From contig NZ_SMAN01000009.1 in the NCBI RefSeq assembly GCF_004342905.1, positions 1-64,000 on the forward strand: a DNA stretch of 64,000 nucleotides, given 5' to 3'. The position numbers and the translations under genes are program-made. The stretch comes from Melghiribacillus thermohalophilus (GTDB lineage: Bacteria > Bacillota > Bacilli > Bacillales > Alkalibacillaceae). How positions within the stretch are numbered: position 1 is the first letter of the stretch; every line of letters starts with the position of its first letter. The notes beneath the pieces are model-generated. The model was not told the DNA's origin, searched no databases, and was given only the letters and a program-made list of their open reading frames with translations. This document shows positions 33,776 through 43,529 of the stretch, one piece after another.

Positions 33776-34228
33776 ATGTCTTGTGGAAAAAAGTTTGATT
33801 CCGGAAGCTGTGTTTGCGATATATTGCGGGAGATCGCAGACGCCCAGCAAGACATTTTAGCTGATTGTGATGTCAGCTGTGAAAATTCCATTAATGAACT
33901 GCTCGGAGAAGCAAGACCGACTCCTTCCAAAGACACTGTACCTGTCCTGCTTTACTGCGACGGAAACTGTGAACCGTTTAAAGGATTTGCAGTAAAAGAC
34001 AATCATGATAAAGATGTTGTAGCCAGCTTTTTCTTCCGGGTAAAAGAAGTATTTGATGACTGCTGTGCTGTATTAGAATTGCTGAGAGCTCCTGGTGAAG
34101 AAGCTGATCCAAAGAGCCCAACGAAACAGAGTGCGAAAGATTTAAGGAGAACAGGGCTCTGTATCACAGTTGACCTGAAATGTTTCTGTCATGTAACCTG
34201 TCTCCCTGCCATCAACGCCATCCCTTAA
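33776..34228 (+). CDS. cotZ: Outer spore coat / crust protein, CotZ/CotY type
   Basis: A 150-residue Cys-rich coat protein. Thirteen cysteines occur in paired motifs such as SCVCDIL, DCDVSC, YCDGNC, DDCC and CFCHVTCLP, and the segment FFFRVKEVFDDCCAVLELL is typical of the CotZ/CotY/CotX-cluster family. These proteins form the spore crust through disulphide-linked sheets. ATG 33776 has AAAGGAG about eleven bases upstream; the longer frame from 33707 is not coding-like. In B. subtilis cotZ and cotY are close to cotO and fabI, as here. CotZ versus CotY cannot be settled. Confidence 0.87.
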   Translation: MSCGKKFDSGSCVCDILREIADAQQDILADCDVSCENSINELLGEARPTPSKDTVPVLLYCDGNCEPFKGFAVKDNHDKDVVASFFFRVKEVFDDCCAVLELLRAPGEEADPKSPTKQSAKDLRRTGLCITVDLKCFCHVTCLPAINAIP

Positions 34229-34241
34229 ATCATAAAAAATC

Positions 34242-34272
34242 ACCCGGGCTATATTCGCCCGGGTTCATTTTG
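34242..34272. terminator. Terminator between cotZ-type and cotO genes
   Basis: ACCCGGGC pairs with GCCCGGGT, and a T-rich stretch follows on the plus side; A-rich sequence on the other side lets it serve both converging genes. Confidence 0.82.
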
Positions 34273-34295
34273 TCACGACATTCACTGAATCTCTA

Positions 34296-34742
34296 TTAGA
34301 AGCCGATAAGCTTGATATCCTGAATTACCTTTAAAGGTATTTCTACTTGAAATGGCTGCTGGAATGTTTTCATATTGACCAGGTCATTTTTTAACGACTG
34401 AATGTAGCCCCGATACTTTTTCCTCTCTTCTGTGATCACTTCACACTTCATTTTAGGTACTTTTTCCGGCATATTCACAAAATAATTGACTTTTTCAGGA
34501 ATGCTCATTTCCTTAAATGCCCTTCGTCTTTCAGGGGCTTGATTTTGCTGTATGCCATTTTCGGGTTTTCGATTTTCGTTATTTGGCCCTGTTGCTTCCT
34601 GTTTTCGATTGCCTTTCTTGTCCGCCTGCTTCTCTTCTTTCTTGTAATAAAAATAGGATTGCATCGGAGCAGTGACTTCTGACTCCTGTGGTTGCTGAAT
34701 ATACAAAACCGGTTTTTGAACTATCCGATCACGATCGCCCAT
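34296..34742 (-). CDS. cotO: Spore coat protein CotO-like
   Basis: About 148 residues. The N-terminus MGDRDRIVQKPVLYIQQP is typical. A low-complexity linker rich in Asn, Lys, Gln and Pro follows, then a C-terminal domain with MSIPEKVNYFVNMPEKVPKMKCEVIT and the closing FQVEIPLKVIQDIKLIGF, which match CotO as I recall it. CotO is a late coat morphogenetic protein under CotE/SpoVID-type control. ATG 34742 with AAAGGGGAG upstream; the frame open to 34826 has no site. Location between cotZ and fabI agrees with B. subtilis. Confidence 0.82.
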   Translation of the reverse strand: MGDRDRIVQKPVLYIQQPQESEVTAPMQSYFYYKKEEKQADKKGNRKQEATGPNNENRKPENGIQQNQAPERRRAFKEMSIPEKVNYFVNMPEKVPKMKCEVITEERKKYRGYIQSLKNDLVNMKTFQQPFQVEIPLKVIQDIKLIGF

Positions 34743-34963
34743 CTTATTCTCCCCTTTACCAATCATCCTACCACTAACTATATGCACATCCGCCCAAATA
34801 TGTGCATGAATCTTTGAAATGATCAAATCCTATTTTTAAAAAACGGGTTTCTCCTGCCTGAGTGCAGCGGCCGAAACAGACCACAGAATCAAAGATACCC
34901 CTAACACATCACCTCATGGATTGGAAGAACGATAAACGTTTAACCTTTTCTCCCCATAAAATA

Positions 34964-35000
34964 AAAACCACAAATATCCCGAGGGAAATTTGTGGTCTTT
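34964..35000 (-). terminator. Terminator after fabI
   Basis: ACCACAAAT pairs with ATTTGTGGT; on the minus strand a run of Ts follows. Confidence 0.85.
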
Positions 35001-35031
35001 CATTATCCGGATTTAGCTGAGTGAATAGGTT

Positions 35032-35808
35032 TTAACGTCCCAGGATATTATAGCCGGAGTCAACATGAATAATCTCACCCGTTATTCCCCTTGACAGGTC
35101 ACTCATTAAGAAATAGGCGGTGTCACCCACATCTTCCTGAGTAACAGTCCGGCGAAGCGGAGCACGCTCCTCAATTTCTTTTAAAATCGAATTAAAGTCA
35201 CCTACACCCTTCGCTGAAAGGGTACGGATCGGACCGGCAGAAATCGCATTCACACGAATGCCGTCTTTGCCCAGGTCATTGGCTAAATACCTCATAGTCG
35301 CGTCAAGACTGGCCTTAGCCACTCCCATCACGTTATAGTTTTCGACAACCCGTTCTCCGCCAAGATAAGTCAAGGTCACGATGCTGCCGCCTTCCGTCAT
35401 TAATGGTCTGGCAGCTTTAGCTACAGCGGCAAGTGAATAAGCACTGATATTGTGGGCCAGCAAAAACCCGTCACGGGTTGTATTTAAAAATTCACCTTTC
35501 AATTCTTCTTTTTTGGCGAAAGCGATACAATGGGCAAGTCCATGAATGACTCCTACATCTTCCTTGATTTGTGCAAAGGTAGTTTCGATGGCTTCATCAT
35601 CTGTCACGTCACATTCGTAAAATAAAGAATCCTGTCCTTCAAGGGTAGCTGCCAGTTCTTTAACCGGTTTTTCAAAACGGTCAGATGCATACGTAAAGAT
35701 TAGACGGGCACCTGCTTTATGAAGAGATGTAGCGATTCCCCATGCGATGCTTCGTTTATTCGCAACTCCCATGATGACATATGTACGACCTTCCAATGAA
35801 ACATTCAT
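35032..35808 (-). CDS. fabI: Enoyl-ACP reductase (NADH/NADPH)
   Basis: A 258-residue enoyl-[acyl-carrier-protein] reductase that performs the last step of each fatty-acid elongation cycle. The cofactor motif is GVANKRSIAWGIA, and the catalytic Tyr-Lys lie in YNVMGVAKASLDATMRYLA (the family Y-x6-K). HNISAYSLAAVAKAARPLM and the closing GYNILG match FabI. It is a target of triclosan in other bacteria. ATG with GGAGG upstream. A FapR box lies before it, so malonyl-CoA controls expression. Confidence 0.95.
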   Translation of the reverse strand: MNVSLEGRTYVIMGVANKRSIAWGIATSLHKAGARLIFTYASDRFEKPVKELAATLEGQDSLFYECDVTDDEAIETTFAQIKEDVGVIHGLAHCIAFAKKEELKGEFLNTTRDGFLLAHNISAYSLAAVAKAARPLMTEGGSIVTLTYLGGERVVENYNVMGVAKASLDATMRYLANDLGKDGIRVNAISAGPIRTLSAKGVGDFNSILKEIEERAPLRRTVTQEDVGDTAYFLMSDLSRGITGEIIHVDSGYNILGR

Positions 35809-35854
35809 ATTTCCAACCTCCTACAAGGTGTATCACCAATTTTTATGATTTGTT

Positions 35855-35873
35855 ATTAGTACCTGATACTATT
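35855..35873. promoter_or_regulatory. FapR box before fabI
   Basis: ATTAGTACCTGATACTATT matches the FapR consensus (TTAGTACCTRGTACTAA) closely over both half-sites. It lies 47 bp before the fabI start and implies repression that is lifted by malonyl-CoA. Confidence 0.85.
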
Positions 35874-36163
35874 TTATTAAAAATCGGAAAAAAACTCAAA
35901 TGGTTTTAACTAACCAACAACCGAACATGCTTTAATAATACCAAACAAGTGATTCAAAGATACAGGTACACCACACGATCATCATTTCCAAAAAACTGCG
36001 AACATAATCAATTTCAGGACAGACAAAGCGACGTCATATCCGTTGCTGCTCTTCCCTCTTTTATTCTGATCAAGGTTTTTTAAACAGATGACCTCCTCTG
36101 AAATGGCAAAAAAAAAAATCATACCTCTACCCCAGTCAGGAGCAAAGGTATGCAAAAACAAGG

Positions 36164-38026
36164 CTAACACCAGTCACAAAACTCCAGCACATTTCTGAGT
36201 TCTTCTACATATTCTCTGGAACCAGTGACAATGAGCCGATCCCCCATTTTTAATTCTGTATCTCCATGGGGCACGATTGAATCTTTTCCTCGAAAGACCC
36301 GTACAATAATGACATCACCCGTAAATGGAAAATTTCTGAGCATAATCCCATCAAACGTAGAATTATTCATGTTGATCTGATAGAGCTGGTTTTCCTGTTC
36401 AGTTAAGACATGTACAAGGCTCGGAGCAACAATCATCGCTTTTAGTAATGTTTTGTTTGATAATAACACGGAAAACACATCAACATTTTGGGACCTCAAG
36501 TACTGGTCACGTTCCGGGGATTCAGCCCTTGCAATCACTCGGTCAACACCCTGTTCTTTCGCATAAATGGCAATTTCGGCATTCGTCTCCTCATCTCCTG
36601 TTGCTACAACCAGAAGATCCGCATCAAATACATTTAATGCCTCTAAATGTTTGACATCATAATTTTCAACTTCTTTGATATCAAAACACGATTCAGCGAT
36701 CTGTTCATCCATTTTTTCATTTTTTGTATGGTACAAATGGGTTTCATATAAATCAGGATCCAGCTCCCGAACCACAGGCAGGGTCATCTGGTTTGACCCT
36801 ATGACGGAAATCACATACTTATGTTCGTCTTTTTCCACCTTCTGGAATAATTTGTTAAACAAAACCGGTCCTATTAAACTTGCAAGAACTGCTACTAATA
36901 TAAGGGCATCTGATAATTGCTTGTCAAGAATCTCCATCCGTTCCCCTATTTTTGCTCCTGCTACGACCAATGAGAGGGTAGAAGTGAGCAAAAGCCCCGA
37001 ACTGATGGCTGTACGCCAGTCGTACCATTTTCGCATCAAAATGGAAGGGATCAATTTTGACGCAAATAAAGCAAGAAGCAACATTGGAATCAACAGTAAT
37101 GCTTTAGGCTCCCCAAATAAACCCCATAAGTCAATTCGTGCTCCCTCTACCACGAAAAATATTGGAATTAAAAAGCCATACCCAAAACTATCAAGTGTCT
37201 TTACCATTTCTTTGTTTGGTGATAAAAGGGATACTAAAACACCGGCAAGAAAGGCTCCGAGAATATTTTCTGCACCAACACTCTCTGACAGGGCAACCAG
37301 GACAATAATAAGAGTGAAAACCGCACGGGTATCAATCTGAACGGTTCCCCTGGTCATCGTCTCCAAAAATGATTGACTGCGGAAATGTTTCCCCATGAAA
37401 TAAAACAGAACACCTGCAGCAAATAATAGGAGTAAGAGCCACATATTTCCCCCGCCGTCACCATAAAGGGAAACAAAAACAGCCAGCAGAATCATCGTTA
37501 CCAGATCAGCAATCACGGCAACGAGTAAAATCGTCTGCCCAATATTGGATTTGGTAATCTGATTATCTTTCAGAGTCGGAACAACAATTCCAAGGGAAAT
37601 CGTAGATATAATCAATGTCATATAAAATACACTGTCAATGAATCCAGCAAGAACAAAGAGATAGGATAACAATAACGAAACAGCAAAAATACCTGTAAAA
37701 ACAATCGATGCAATCAACAGGGGATTGGTCTGGTTCGGTTTACCGTTCTGTCTTTTGTTTTGCTTTTTTCTGGCAAAAACGGAAAAGTCAATTTCAAGCC
37801 CGCTTAAAAACATGAGGAAAATAAAACCCAGGGTGGAAAGGGTCTCAAGCCACATCCCCTCTTCGACAATATTCAAACCGCTTTTTCCAATCATGAGTCC
37901 CACAAAAATTTCCGCAACCACAACCGGAATCAGTTTTAAATTCAAACGGTGCAAAATGATGGGTGTGAGAAATGCTGCAAGAATTACAATGACTAGTGAA
38001 GTAATGGATGTCGTGGAATGTTCCAT
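36164..38026 (-). CDS. yjbQ: CPA2-type cation:proton antiporter (YjbQ-like)
   Basis: A 620-residue membrane protein. The first 390 residues are a monovalent cation:proton antiporter domain of about twelve helices (LAAFLTPIILHRLNLKLIPVVVAEIFVGLMIGKSGL at the start). A TrkA-N-like domain follows (about 405-525); its dinucleotide loop reads VIGSNQMTLPVV, less canonical than GxGxxG. A TrkA-C domain closes the protein (about 535-620). B. subtilis YjbQ has this architecture and locus. Such proteins move K+ or Na+ against protons under ligand control. It is preceded by mgtE on the same strand (23-bp gap), so the two are probably co-transcribed. Confidence 0.88.
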   Translation of the reverse strand: MEHSTTSITSLVIVILAAFLTPIILHRLNLKLIPVVVAEIFVGLMIGKSGLNIVEEGMWLETLSTLGFIFLMFLSGLEIDFSVFARKKQNKRQNGKPNQTNPLLIASIVFTGIFAVSLLLSYLFVLAGFIDSVFYMTLIISTISLGIVVPTLKDNQITKSNIGQTILLVAVIADLVTMILLAVFVSLYGDGGGNMWLLLLLFAAGVLFYFMGKHFRSQSFLETMTRGTVQIDTRAVFTLIIVLVALSESVGAENILGAFLAGVLVSLLSPNKEMVKTLDSFGYGFLIPIFFVVEGARIDLWGLFGEPKALLLIPMLLLALFASKLIPSILMRKWYDWRTAISSGLLLTSTLSLVVAGAKIGERMEILDKQLSDALILVAVLASLIGPVLFNKLFQKVEKDEHKYVISVIGSNQMTLPVVRELDPDLYETHLYHTKNEKMDEQIAESCFDIKEVENYDVKHLEALNVFDADLLVVATGDEETNAEIAIYAKEQGVDRVIARAESPERDQYLRSQNVDVFSVLLSNKTLLKAMIVAPSLVHVLTEQENQLYQINMNNSTFDGIMLRNFPFTGDVIIVRVFRGKDSIVPHGDTELKMGDRLIVTGSREYVEELRNVLEFCDWC

Positions 38027-38049
38027 GAATGAATGCCCCCTTGCTCGAT

Positions 38050-39414
38050 TTATAATAAAAGGTTCATAAAGACCGTGGCAATTCCGAAATAAATCAGTAT
38101 GGAAATAATATCATTAATGGTCGTAATAAATGGGCCGCTGGCAACTGCGGGATCGATTTTCAAAACATGCATCACAAGTGGAACAAATGCGCCTGCAATC
38201 GTTGCTACAAACAGAGTTGCCATAATCGTAATACCTACCAGTATACCCAAATAAATATCACCTTTCCACAAATATACTATAGCCATAATGAGAATGCCAC
38301 AGGTGAATCCGGTTATTAAACCCGTACCCGCCTCCCGATAAACGATTTTTTTCTTCCCTTCCTTTTCAAGTTCACCAGTAGCTATCCCACGTACAGCAAC
38401 AGCTAATGCCTGTGTGCCTGTATTCCCTGCCATTCCCATAATTAACGGGATGAACACTACTAAAATCGCCTTCTCACTGAGTATGGTTTCAAAACGGCTT
38501 ATTATGGTTGCTGTAACCATGCCTAAAAACAGTAAAATCACTAACCATGGGATTCGTTTGCGGGCAGCATGAAACGAGTTTTTATCCAATTTTTCCATAT
38601 CTGCAACGGCAGCAAATTTGGAATAGTCCTCGCTTGCCTCTTCTTCCATGACATCCATGATGTCATCAACGGTAATAATCCCAAGGAGGTGATTCTGAAA
38701 ATCTACAACCGGAAGAGCTAGAAGGTCATAATCCATCATGACACGGCCTACTTCTTCCTGATCATCACCGACTGAAACGGATACTATACGCTCACTCATG
38801 ATTTCCTTAACCGGACAATCATCTTCTGCAATAATCAGATCCCTGAGCGAAATGACACCGACCAGCCGCTTCTGATCATCAACGACGTAAACATAGTAGA
38901 TCGTTTCTGCATCAGGGGCTACATTCCGCAAATGAAGCATGGCCTCCCGAACGTTCATATATGAGGAAACAGATACAAATTCAGTTGTCATAATACTTCC
39001 AGCTGTCTTTTCTTCATAATGAAGCAGGTCTTTAATTTCTGATGCTTCTTCCTTATTCATAATCGCTAAAAAGCTTGCTACAATATTTTTATCTAATGTA
39101 TTTAAAATATCGACAGCATCATCCGTTGACATTTCCTCTAAAATTTGCACCGCAAACCGGGGGTCCATTTCGGCAATAACCGGTTCAATCTGATCGGAAT
39201 CAAAATGTTGTAGAATCTCAGCCATTTCTTCCGGCGACAAGTAGGTATAGATTTTTTGACGAGCGTTGTCTGTCTGGCTATTAAATATATGTGCCTGATC
39301 ATAGGAATGCAATTGTAAAAATTCATAGCGAAATCGCTCTATATCATCCTTTTCCAGAGCTTTATTCAATGTGTTCATAAGCTCTCCGTATTTATCTTCC
39401 GTCAAATGTTCCAT
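38050..39414 (-). CDS. mgtE: Magnesium transporter MgtE
   Basis: A 454-residue Mg2+ channel. An N-terminal helical MgtE domain (about 20-130, with SPEEMAEILQHFDSDQIEPVIAEMDPRFAVQILEEM) leads to two CBS domains (about 140-265, with VVDDQKRLVGVISLRDL and LPVVDFQNHLLGIITVDDIMDVM). A plug helix and five membrane helices follow, with the pore region PLIMGMAGNTGTQALAVAVRGI. The cytoplasmic domains close the pore when internal Mg2+ is high. GGAGGG before the ATG. No M-box riboswitch is recognisable upstream. Confidence 0.94.
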   Translation of the reverse strand: MEHLTEDKYGELMNTLNKALEKDDIERFRYEFLQLHSYDQAHIFNSQTDNARQKIYTYLSPEEMAEILQHFDSDQIEPVIAEMDPRFAVQILEEMSTDDAVDILNTLDKNIVASFLAIMNKEEASEIKDLLHYEEKTAGSIMTTEFVSVSSYMNVREAMLHLRNVAPDAETIYYVYVVDDQKRLVGVISLRDLIIAEDDCPVKEIMSERIVSVSVGDDQEEVGRVMMDYDLLALPVVDFQNHLLGIITVDDIMDVMEEEASEDYSKFAAVADMEKLDKNSFHAARKRIPWLVILLFLGMVTATIISRFETILSEKAILVVFIPLIMGMAGNTGTQALAVAVRGIATGELEKEGKKKIVYREAGTGLITGFTCGILIMAIVYLWKGDIYLGILVGITIMATLFVATIAGAFVPLVMHVLKIDPAVASGPFITTINDIISILIYFGIATVFMNLLL

Positions 39415-39618
39415 GATTTTCCCTCCTTATCGCCAGTTGGAATATAGACCGTTTTATCGTAAAGATGTTTCAAAAGTTTGTCAACAAAAAATATATTTGT
39501 GTCTTTCTTTTGACGAATTTTGTATTATCATGAAAACAGAGATTCATATTGGTTTAAAGTTTAACAAAAACAAAATGATTATTCGATAGACTGATCATCA
39601 TATAGAAAGGATTCAACT

Positions 39619-40806
39619 ATGAACAATAACCAGAATCGATATTACGCAGATTATTTTTTAATTGTTATACTCGTCTTCCTTGCTGTCATCAGCATTTTTA
39701 CATTATATACAATCCAACCCGCTTTGCCTCCGGATATTTCAAATACAAAATTTTATGTGAGACAGGCCCTCTGGTTTATCATAGGCGGTGTTTTCATCGG
39801 CATGATGATGATTCTGGATTATGACTGGTACCGAAAACTTTCCTGGTATTTGTACGGGATTGGCGTGCTATTGCTCCTGGGGCTGGCCTTAAACATTCCA
39901 GCTTCTCTGGTACTGACCTTAAATCATTCTACCAGCTGGTATTCGATTCCCCATGTGGGGACGATTCAACCGGGAGAATTTATGAAGGTGTTTTTGATTA
40001 TCACCCTTGGACATGTGATTACATCGCATCATGAAAAGAGGAAAACCCCCCAGGTTCGCGATGATCTGTGGCTTCTGATAAAAATTTTAATCATAGCCCT
40101 TCCCCCGGTTGGTCTAGTTGTGATTCAGCCAGACCTTGGAACAGCACTCGTATACCTGTCCATTACAGCTGTTCTCATTCTTATATCAGGAATAAGGTGG
40201 CGTATATTATTCGCTGTCGCTGGAATCATTCTTGTCGTGACAGGAGCTGCCCTCGGTCTCTTTTACCTGTTTCCTGGAATCATTAAACAGCTCGAGGACT
40301 CGATCTTTTCCCACGCATTAGAACGATTTTACGGGTGGCTAGCACCCGAACAGCATGCCGATTCTTATGGGATGCAGCTCATACAAGCCATGTTGTCGAT
40401 CGGCTCTGGACAACTATTTGGAAAAGGCATGATGAATCTGGAAGTATATATTCCGGAAAGGCATACCGATATGATCTTCACCGCTATTGCTGAGCAGTTC
40501 GGGTTTATTGGCGGAAGTGTGGTTGTAATGGTATTCTTCTTACTCATTTACCGAATTATTCACATATCCCTTGCATGCAAAGACCCCTTTGGAAGCTATC
40601 TTGGAGCAGGAACTGCAGGCATGATTACGTATCAGATCGTTCAAAACATCGGCATGAGTATTCAGCTGTTGCCGATTACCGGGCTTCCTCTTCCTTTCAT
40701 CAGCTATGGCGGAAGTTCTCTCATCGCCTATTTCATGGCTATGGGTCTTGTGATGAACGTCCGGTCCCGACATAAGGTCTTTATGTTTGATACAAAAAAT
40801 GAGTAG
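39619..40806 (+). CDS. rodA: FtsW/RodA/SpoVE family protein, RodA-like
   Basis: A 395-residue polytopic SEDS glycosyltransferase with about ten membrane helices. Family motifs: IQPGEFMKVFLII, VVIQPDLGTALVYL (the catalytic Asp region), ERHTDMIFTAIAEQFGFIGG and LPLPFISYGGSSLIAYFMAMGL. It polymerises peptidoglycan from lipid II together with a class B penicillin-binding protein. RodA-like rather than FtsW-like by overall feel and length; no neighbouring cell-division gene decides this. ATG with AAAGGA. A strong terminator follows. Confidence 0.88.
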   Translation: MNNNQNRYYADYFLIVILVFLAVISIFTLYTIQPALPPDISNTKFYVRQALWFIIGGVFIGMMMILDYDWYRKLSWYLYGIGVLLLLGLALNIPASLVLTLNHSTSWYSIPHVGTIQPGEFMKVFLIITLGHVITSHHEKRKTPQVRDDLWLLIKILIIALPPVGLVVIQPDLGTALVYLSITAVLILISGIRWRILFAVAGIILVVTGAALGLFYLFPGIIKQLEDSIFSHALERFYGWLAPEQHADSYGMQLIQAMLSIGSGQLFGKGMMNLEVYIPERHTDMIFTAIAEQFGFIGGSVVVMVFFLLIYRIIHISLACKDPFGSYLGAGTAGMITYQIVQNIGMSIQLLPITGLPLPFISYGGSSLIAYFMAMGLVMNVRSRHKVFMFDTKNE

Positions 40807-40871
40807 CTAAACTTATGGCACTCCGGTTACTCCTGGCAACTGGGGACCACTTCGCGGAAGACTTCTTATCT

Positions 40872-40902
40872 AAAAACGCCGGTATAGGCTGCCGGCGTTT
40901 TT
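40872..40902. terminator. Terminator after rodA-like gene
   Basis: AAAAACGCCGG pairs with CCGGCGTTTTT around a short loop; likely bidirectional. Confidence 0.9.
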
Positions 40903-40989
40903 ACTGTCTCTATATCACACGTTTCCATGGTTCTACGATCCTTTCAGAAAAGCAGGGATGGACAAAGTTTTGATGGCCCATTCTTTCCA

Positions 40990-41871
40990 TTATTCATTCA
41001 TATTCATAACCCGTTTGAGATCATCAGCCAGTGGGGCGGAAAACTCCATTTCCTGATATGATTCCGGATGCGTAAAGGATAAATGGTCGCAGTGAAGAGC
41101 CTGTCTCCCAAGATATTTTTTATTTCCTCCATAAAGATCATCTCCAAGCAGCGGATGGCCGATATAGGAAAAATGAACCCGAATTTGATGTGTTCTTCCG
41201 GTTTCCAACCGGATATTTACGAGGGAAAAGTCTGTGAACTCTCTGATGACTTCATAGTGGGTGACGGCAGGCCGCCCATCATGCCGCACTTCCCTTTCGA
41301 TCATCGAGATTTCTTTACGGCCTATGGGAGCATTGATCGTACCTGATTTCATATCCAAATGGCCCTCAATCAGTGCTTTATAGCGACGTTTAATCTCCTT
41401 TTCTTTTTGAGCCCGCGCAAGCAAAGAATGACTGAAACGGTGCTTGGCGACAAGCAGCAACCCAGAAGTGTCCCTGTCTAGCCTGGTCACGACATGAACG
41501 GTGTATGATAACCCTTTTTCCCGGTAGTAGTGGAGAATTCCCTGGGCAAGGGATTTTTCTGAATGACGTCTGGAAGGAATAGTCGGAATTCCGGCCGGTT
41601 TATTGACGACTAATACAGCGGAGTCCTCATACACGATTTCAAGGGGCATATATCGTGGCTCCATTTTCTTCCCCTTTGTCTCTTTCGGCAGATGAACTTC
41701 CAGTATGTCGCCTTCCCGCAAAATACTCCTTACGGTTACATCATGTCCGTTTTGCAAAATCCGTCCCTCATCTTTTACCGCTTTTAACACACGTCGTGAA
41801 AAAGCCCGTACCGTGCGCAAATAATCCCGCACAAGCATTCCGGCATCTTTTTTTTCAATCGTCCACTTCAT
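40990..41871 (-). CDS. yjbO: RluA/RluD family rRNA pseudouridine synthase
   Basis: A 293-residue protein that isomerises uridines in rRNA. An S4-like N-terminal region (VRDYLRTVRAFSRRVLKAVKDEG... DVTVRSILREGDILEVHLP) is followed by the catalytic domain. There the conserved Asp lies in VTRLDRDTSGLLLVAK, and GRTHQIRVHFSYIGHPLLGDDLYGG completes the active site. Length and locus match B. subtilis YjbO. It starts 15 bp after the NAD kinase gene, in one operon with nadF and yjbM. Confidence 0.93.
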   Translation of the reverse strand: MKWTIEKKDAGMLVRDYLRTVRAFSRRVLKAVKDEGRILQNGHDVTVRSILREGDILEVHLPKETKGKKMEPRYMPLEIVYEDSAVLVVNKPAGIPTIPSRRHSEKSLAQGILHYYREKGLSYTVHVVTRLDRDTSGLLLVAKHRFSHSLLARAQKEKEIKRRYKALIEGHLDMKSGTINAPIGRKEISMIEREVRHDGRPAVTHYEVIREFTDFSLVNIRLETGRTHQIRVHFSYIGHPLLGDDLYGGNKKYLGRQALHCDHLSFTHPESYQEMEFSAPLADDLKRVMNMNE

Positions 41872-41886
41872 CTTTCATCACCTGAT

Positions 41887-42690
41887 TTATGGACGGTCAT
41901 CTTTAATAAAAGAATCATGTACCCTTTTCCAGAACGGAAATGGACGAAAACGAGCAAAACGGACCCGTTCTTTCGCTACCCGGCATTCAATGGTTTTAAC
42001 GTCTTTATAGGTTTTCGTAATATGGTCAATCGTGATAAAAAAACTGCGGTCATTTAAAGGTTTTAATAAACAGGTATGATGTTTGGGCAAAATCAATGGG
42101 GAACCCACTGTACGAAAAACACGATTATTGATCGATGCCATTTCCGTAATCTGAATGGCCTCGATCGATGGATGGATAATGGCACCTCCCAGTGCCTTAT
42201 TATAAGCTGTACTTCCGGATGGCGTGGAGATGCACAATCCATCGCCTCTGAACGTTTCAAAATGTTCTCCTTTAATCTCTACGTCCAGAACAACTGACCC
42301 CTCTGGAGTTTTGACGGAGCTTTCATTCAATGCCAGATAGCGGTCTTCACTTCCTCCATTTTTCGGATGGATCGTGATCTCCAGCAGGGGATACTCGACA
42401 ACTTGAAATGGTGTTCTCGCAATTTCAATCACCAGTTTTTCCAGTTCATCCGGCATCCAGTCCGCATAGAATCCTAAATGCCCCGTATGTACCCCGATAA
42501 AAGCAGTTTTATCCAATCGGTGGGTATAGGAATGAAACGCCTCAAGCAACGTTCCATCTCCGCCGACGGAAATCACCAGATCCGGTTCTTTTTCACAGTA
42601 TTCCAGGTCAAATTCAGTCAGGTAATTTTTGATTTTGGTCACAATGTCTTTCGATGTCTGATCTCCTCTGCATTTAAGTGCAAATTTCAT
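41887..42690 (-). CDS. nadF: NAD kinase
   Basis: A 267-residue enzyme that phosphorylates NAD to NADP using ATP or polyphosphate. [11 protein letters not shown] (about residues 44-54) is the diagnostic motif, followed by the inner NE/D motif ([12 protein letters not shown]) and [22 protein letters not shown]. subtilis has a paralogue pair; this one is in the yjbN position. Part of the yjbM-nadF-yjbO operon (33-bp and 15-bp gaps). Confidence 0.95.
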   Translation of the reverse strand: MKFALKCRGDQTSKDIVTKIKNYLTEFDLEYCEKEPDLVISVGGDGTLLEAFHSYTHRLDKTAFIGVHTGHLGFYADWMPDELEKLVIEIARTPFQVVEYPLLEITIHPKNGGSEDRYLALNESSVKTPEGSVVLDVEIKGEHFETFRGDGLCISTPSGSTAYNKALGGAIIHPSIEAIQITEMASINNRVFRTVGSPLILPKHHTCLLKPLNDRSFFITIDHITKTYKDVKTIECRVAKERVRFARFRPFPFWKRVHDSFIKDDRP

Positions 42691-42723
42691 AGCAAATTCG
42701 TTCCCCTCTGTCTGAAAAGTATG

Positions 42724-43359
42724 TTATTCTCTGTTGTGTTTTTCTTGTTCCTGCTTTTCTTTAAAAATCCGCTGGGCCTCCTGAATTTCATTTCTGATTT
42801 TTGACATTTCCTCATCAAGCTGAAAAGCTGCTTCTGCCGCCCTTTTCAGCCTTGTTTTTATATTACCGGGTATTTGCCAGGAATATTTATAGTTTAACGA
42901 ATGTTCATTCGTAGCCCAGAAATTCATGGCCAGTGTACGAATCTGTATTTCGGCAAGAAGTTTTTTTTCTCCATGAATCGTTTCAACTGGATATTCAATA
43001 ATCACATGATAGGAGCGATATCCGCTTTCTTTTTTGCAGCTGATATAATCCTTTTCCTCGACAATTTTAAAATCCCTTCGGCCTCTCAACATTTTAACAA
43101 CGGTGTAAATATCATCAACAAATTGACAGACAACCCTGAGGCCGGCGATATCCTGAATTTCCATTTCGATTTGATCAAAGGGAATCCGTTTTCGTCTAGC
43201 CTTCTCGATAATGCTTGAAATCGGCTTTACCCGGCCAGTAACAAATTCAATCGGTGAATGACGAGACTCATATTCAAATTGTGCTCTCATTCCCCTGAGT
43301 TTCACTTTAAGCTCCTCAACAGCCTGTGCATAGGGAGCTAAAAATACCTTCCACTCCAT
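42724..43359 (-). CDS. yjbM: Small alarmone synthetase, RelQ/SasB type
   Basis: A 211-residue (p)ppGpp synthetase without a hydrolase domain, the length of B. subtilis YjbM. The synthetase domain has VTGRVKPISSIIEKARRKRIPFDQIEMEIQDIAGLRVVCQF, the acidic catalytic patch, and SGYRSYHVIIEYPVET, the G-loop region, with LAEIQIRTLAMNFWATNEHSLNYK after it. It moves pyrophosphate from ATP to GTP or GDP. ATG 43359 has AAGGGTGGG upstream; the in-frame ATG at 43380 has none. First gene of the operon with nadF and yjbO. Confidence 0.94.
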   Translation of the reverse strand: MEWKVFLAPYAQAVEELKVKLRGMRAQFEYESRHSPIEFVTGRVKPISSIIEKARRKRIPFDQIEMEIQDIAGLRVVCQFVDDIYTVVKMLRGRRDFKIVEEKDYISCKKESGYRSYHVIIEYPVETIHGEKKLLAEIQIRTLAMNFWATNEHSLNYKYSWQIPGNIKTRLKRAAEAAFQLDEEMSKIRNEIQEAQRIFKEKQEQEKHNRE

Positions 43360-43529
43360 GATGGATCCCACCCTTTTCATCCTTGCGGAAAAATATTATG
43401 GGAACTATGACGCTATCATTGTACCATAAAGTGGCATAAACAGCAGATAAATAATCTGAGACAACATCCTTTCCCTTTGCCAAAATCACAGATTTTACGT
43501 CATAATAAAATCACAGGGAGGCTTAAAAC

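Noticed and set aside
35982-36170. A 62-codon minus-strand frame after the antiporter gene
   Set aside because: No ribosome binding site and an unremarkable translation; it overlaps the end of the antiporter gene.
36675-37340. A 221-codon plus-strand open frame inside the antiporter gene
   Set aside because: It is a shadow of the opposite strand's membrane-coding sequence, with no start signals or family likeness.
39415-39618. Possible M-box riboswitch before mgtE
   Set aside because: The 200-bp region is A/T-rich and lacks the conserved M-box core and a terminator arrangement.
40807-40870. Possible second copy of the decayed intergenic repeat
   Set aside because: Only short blocks (ACTCCTGG, GCGGAAGAC) resemble the element; too little to call.
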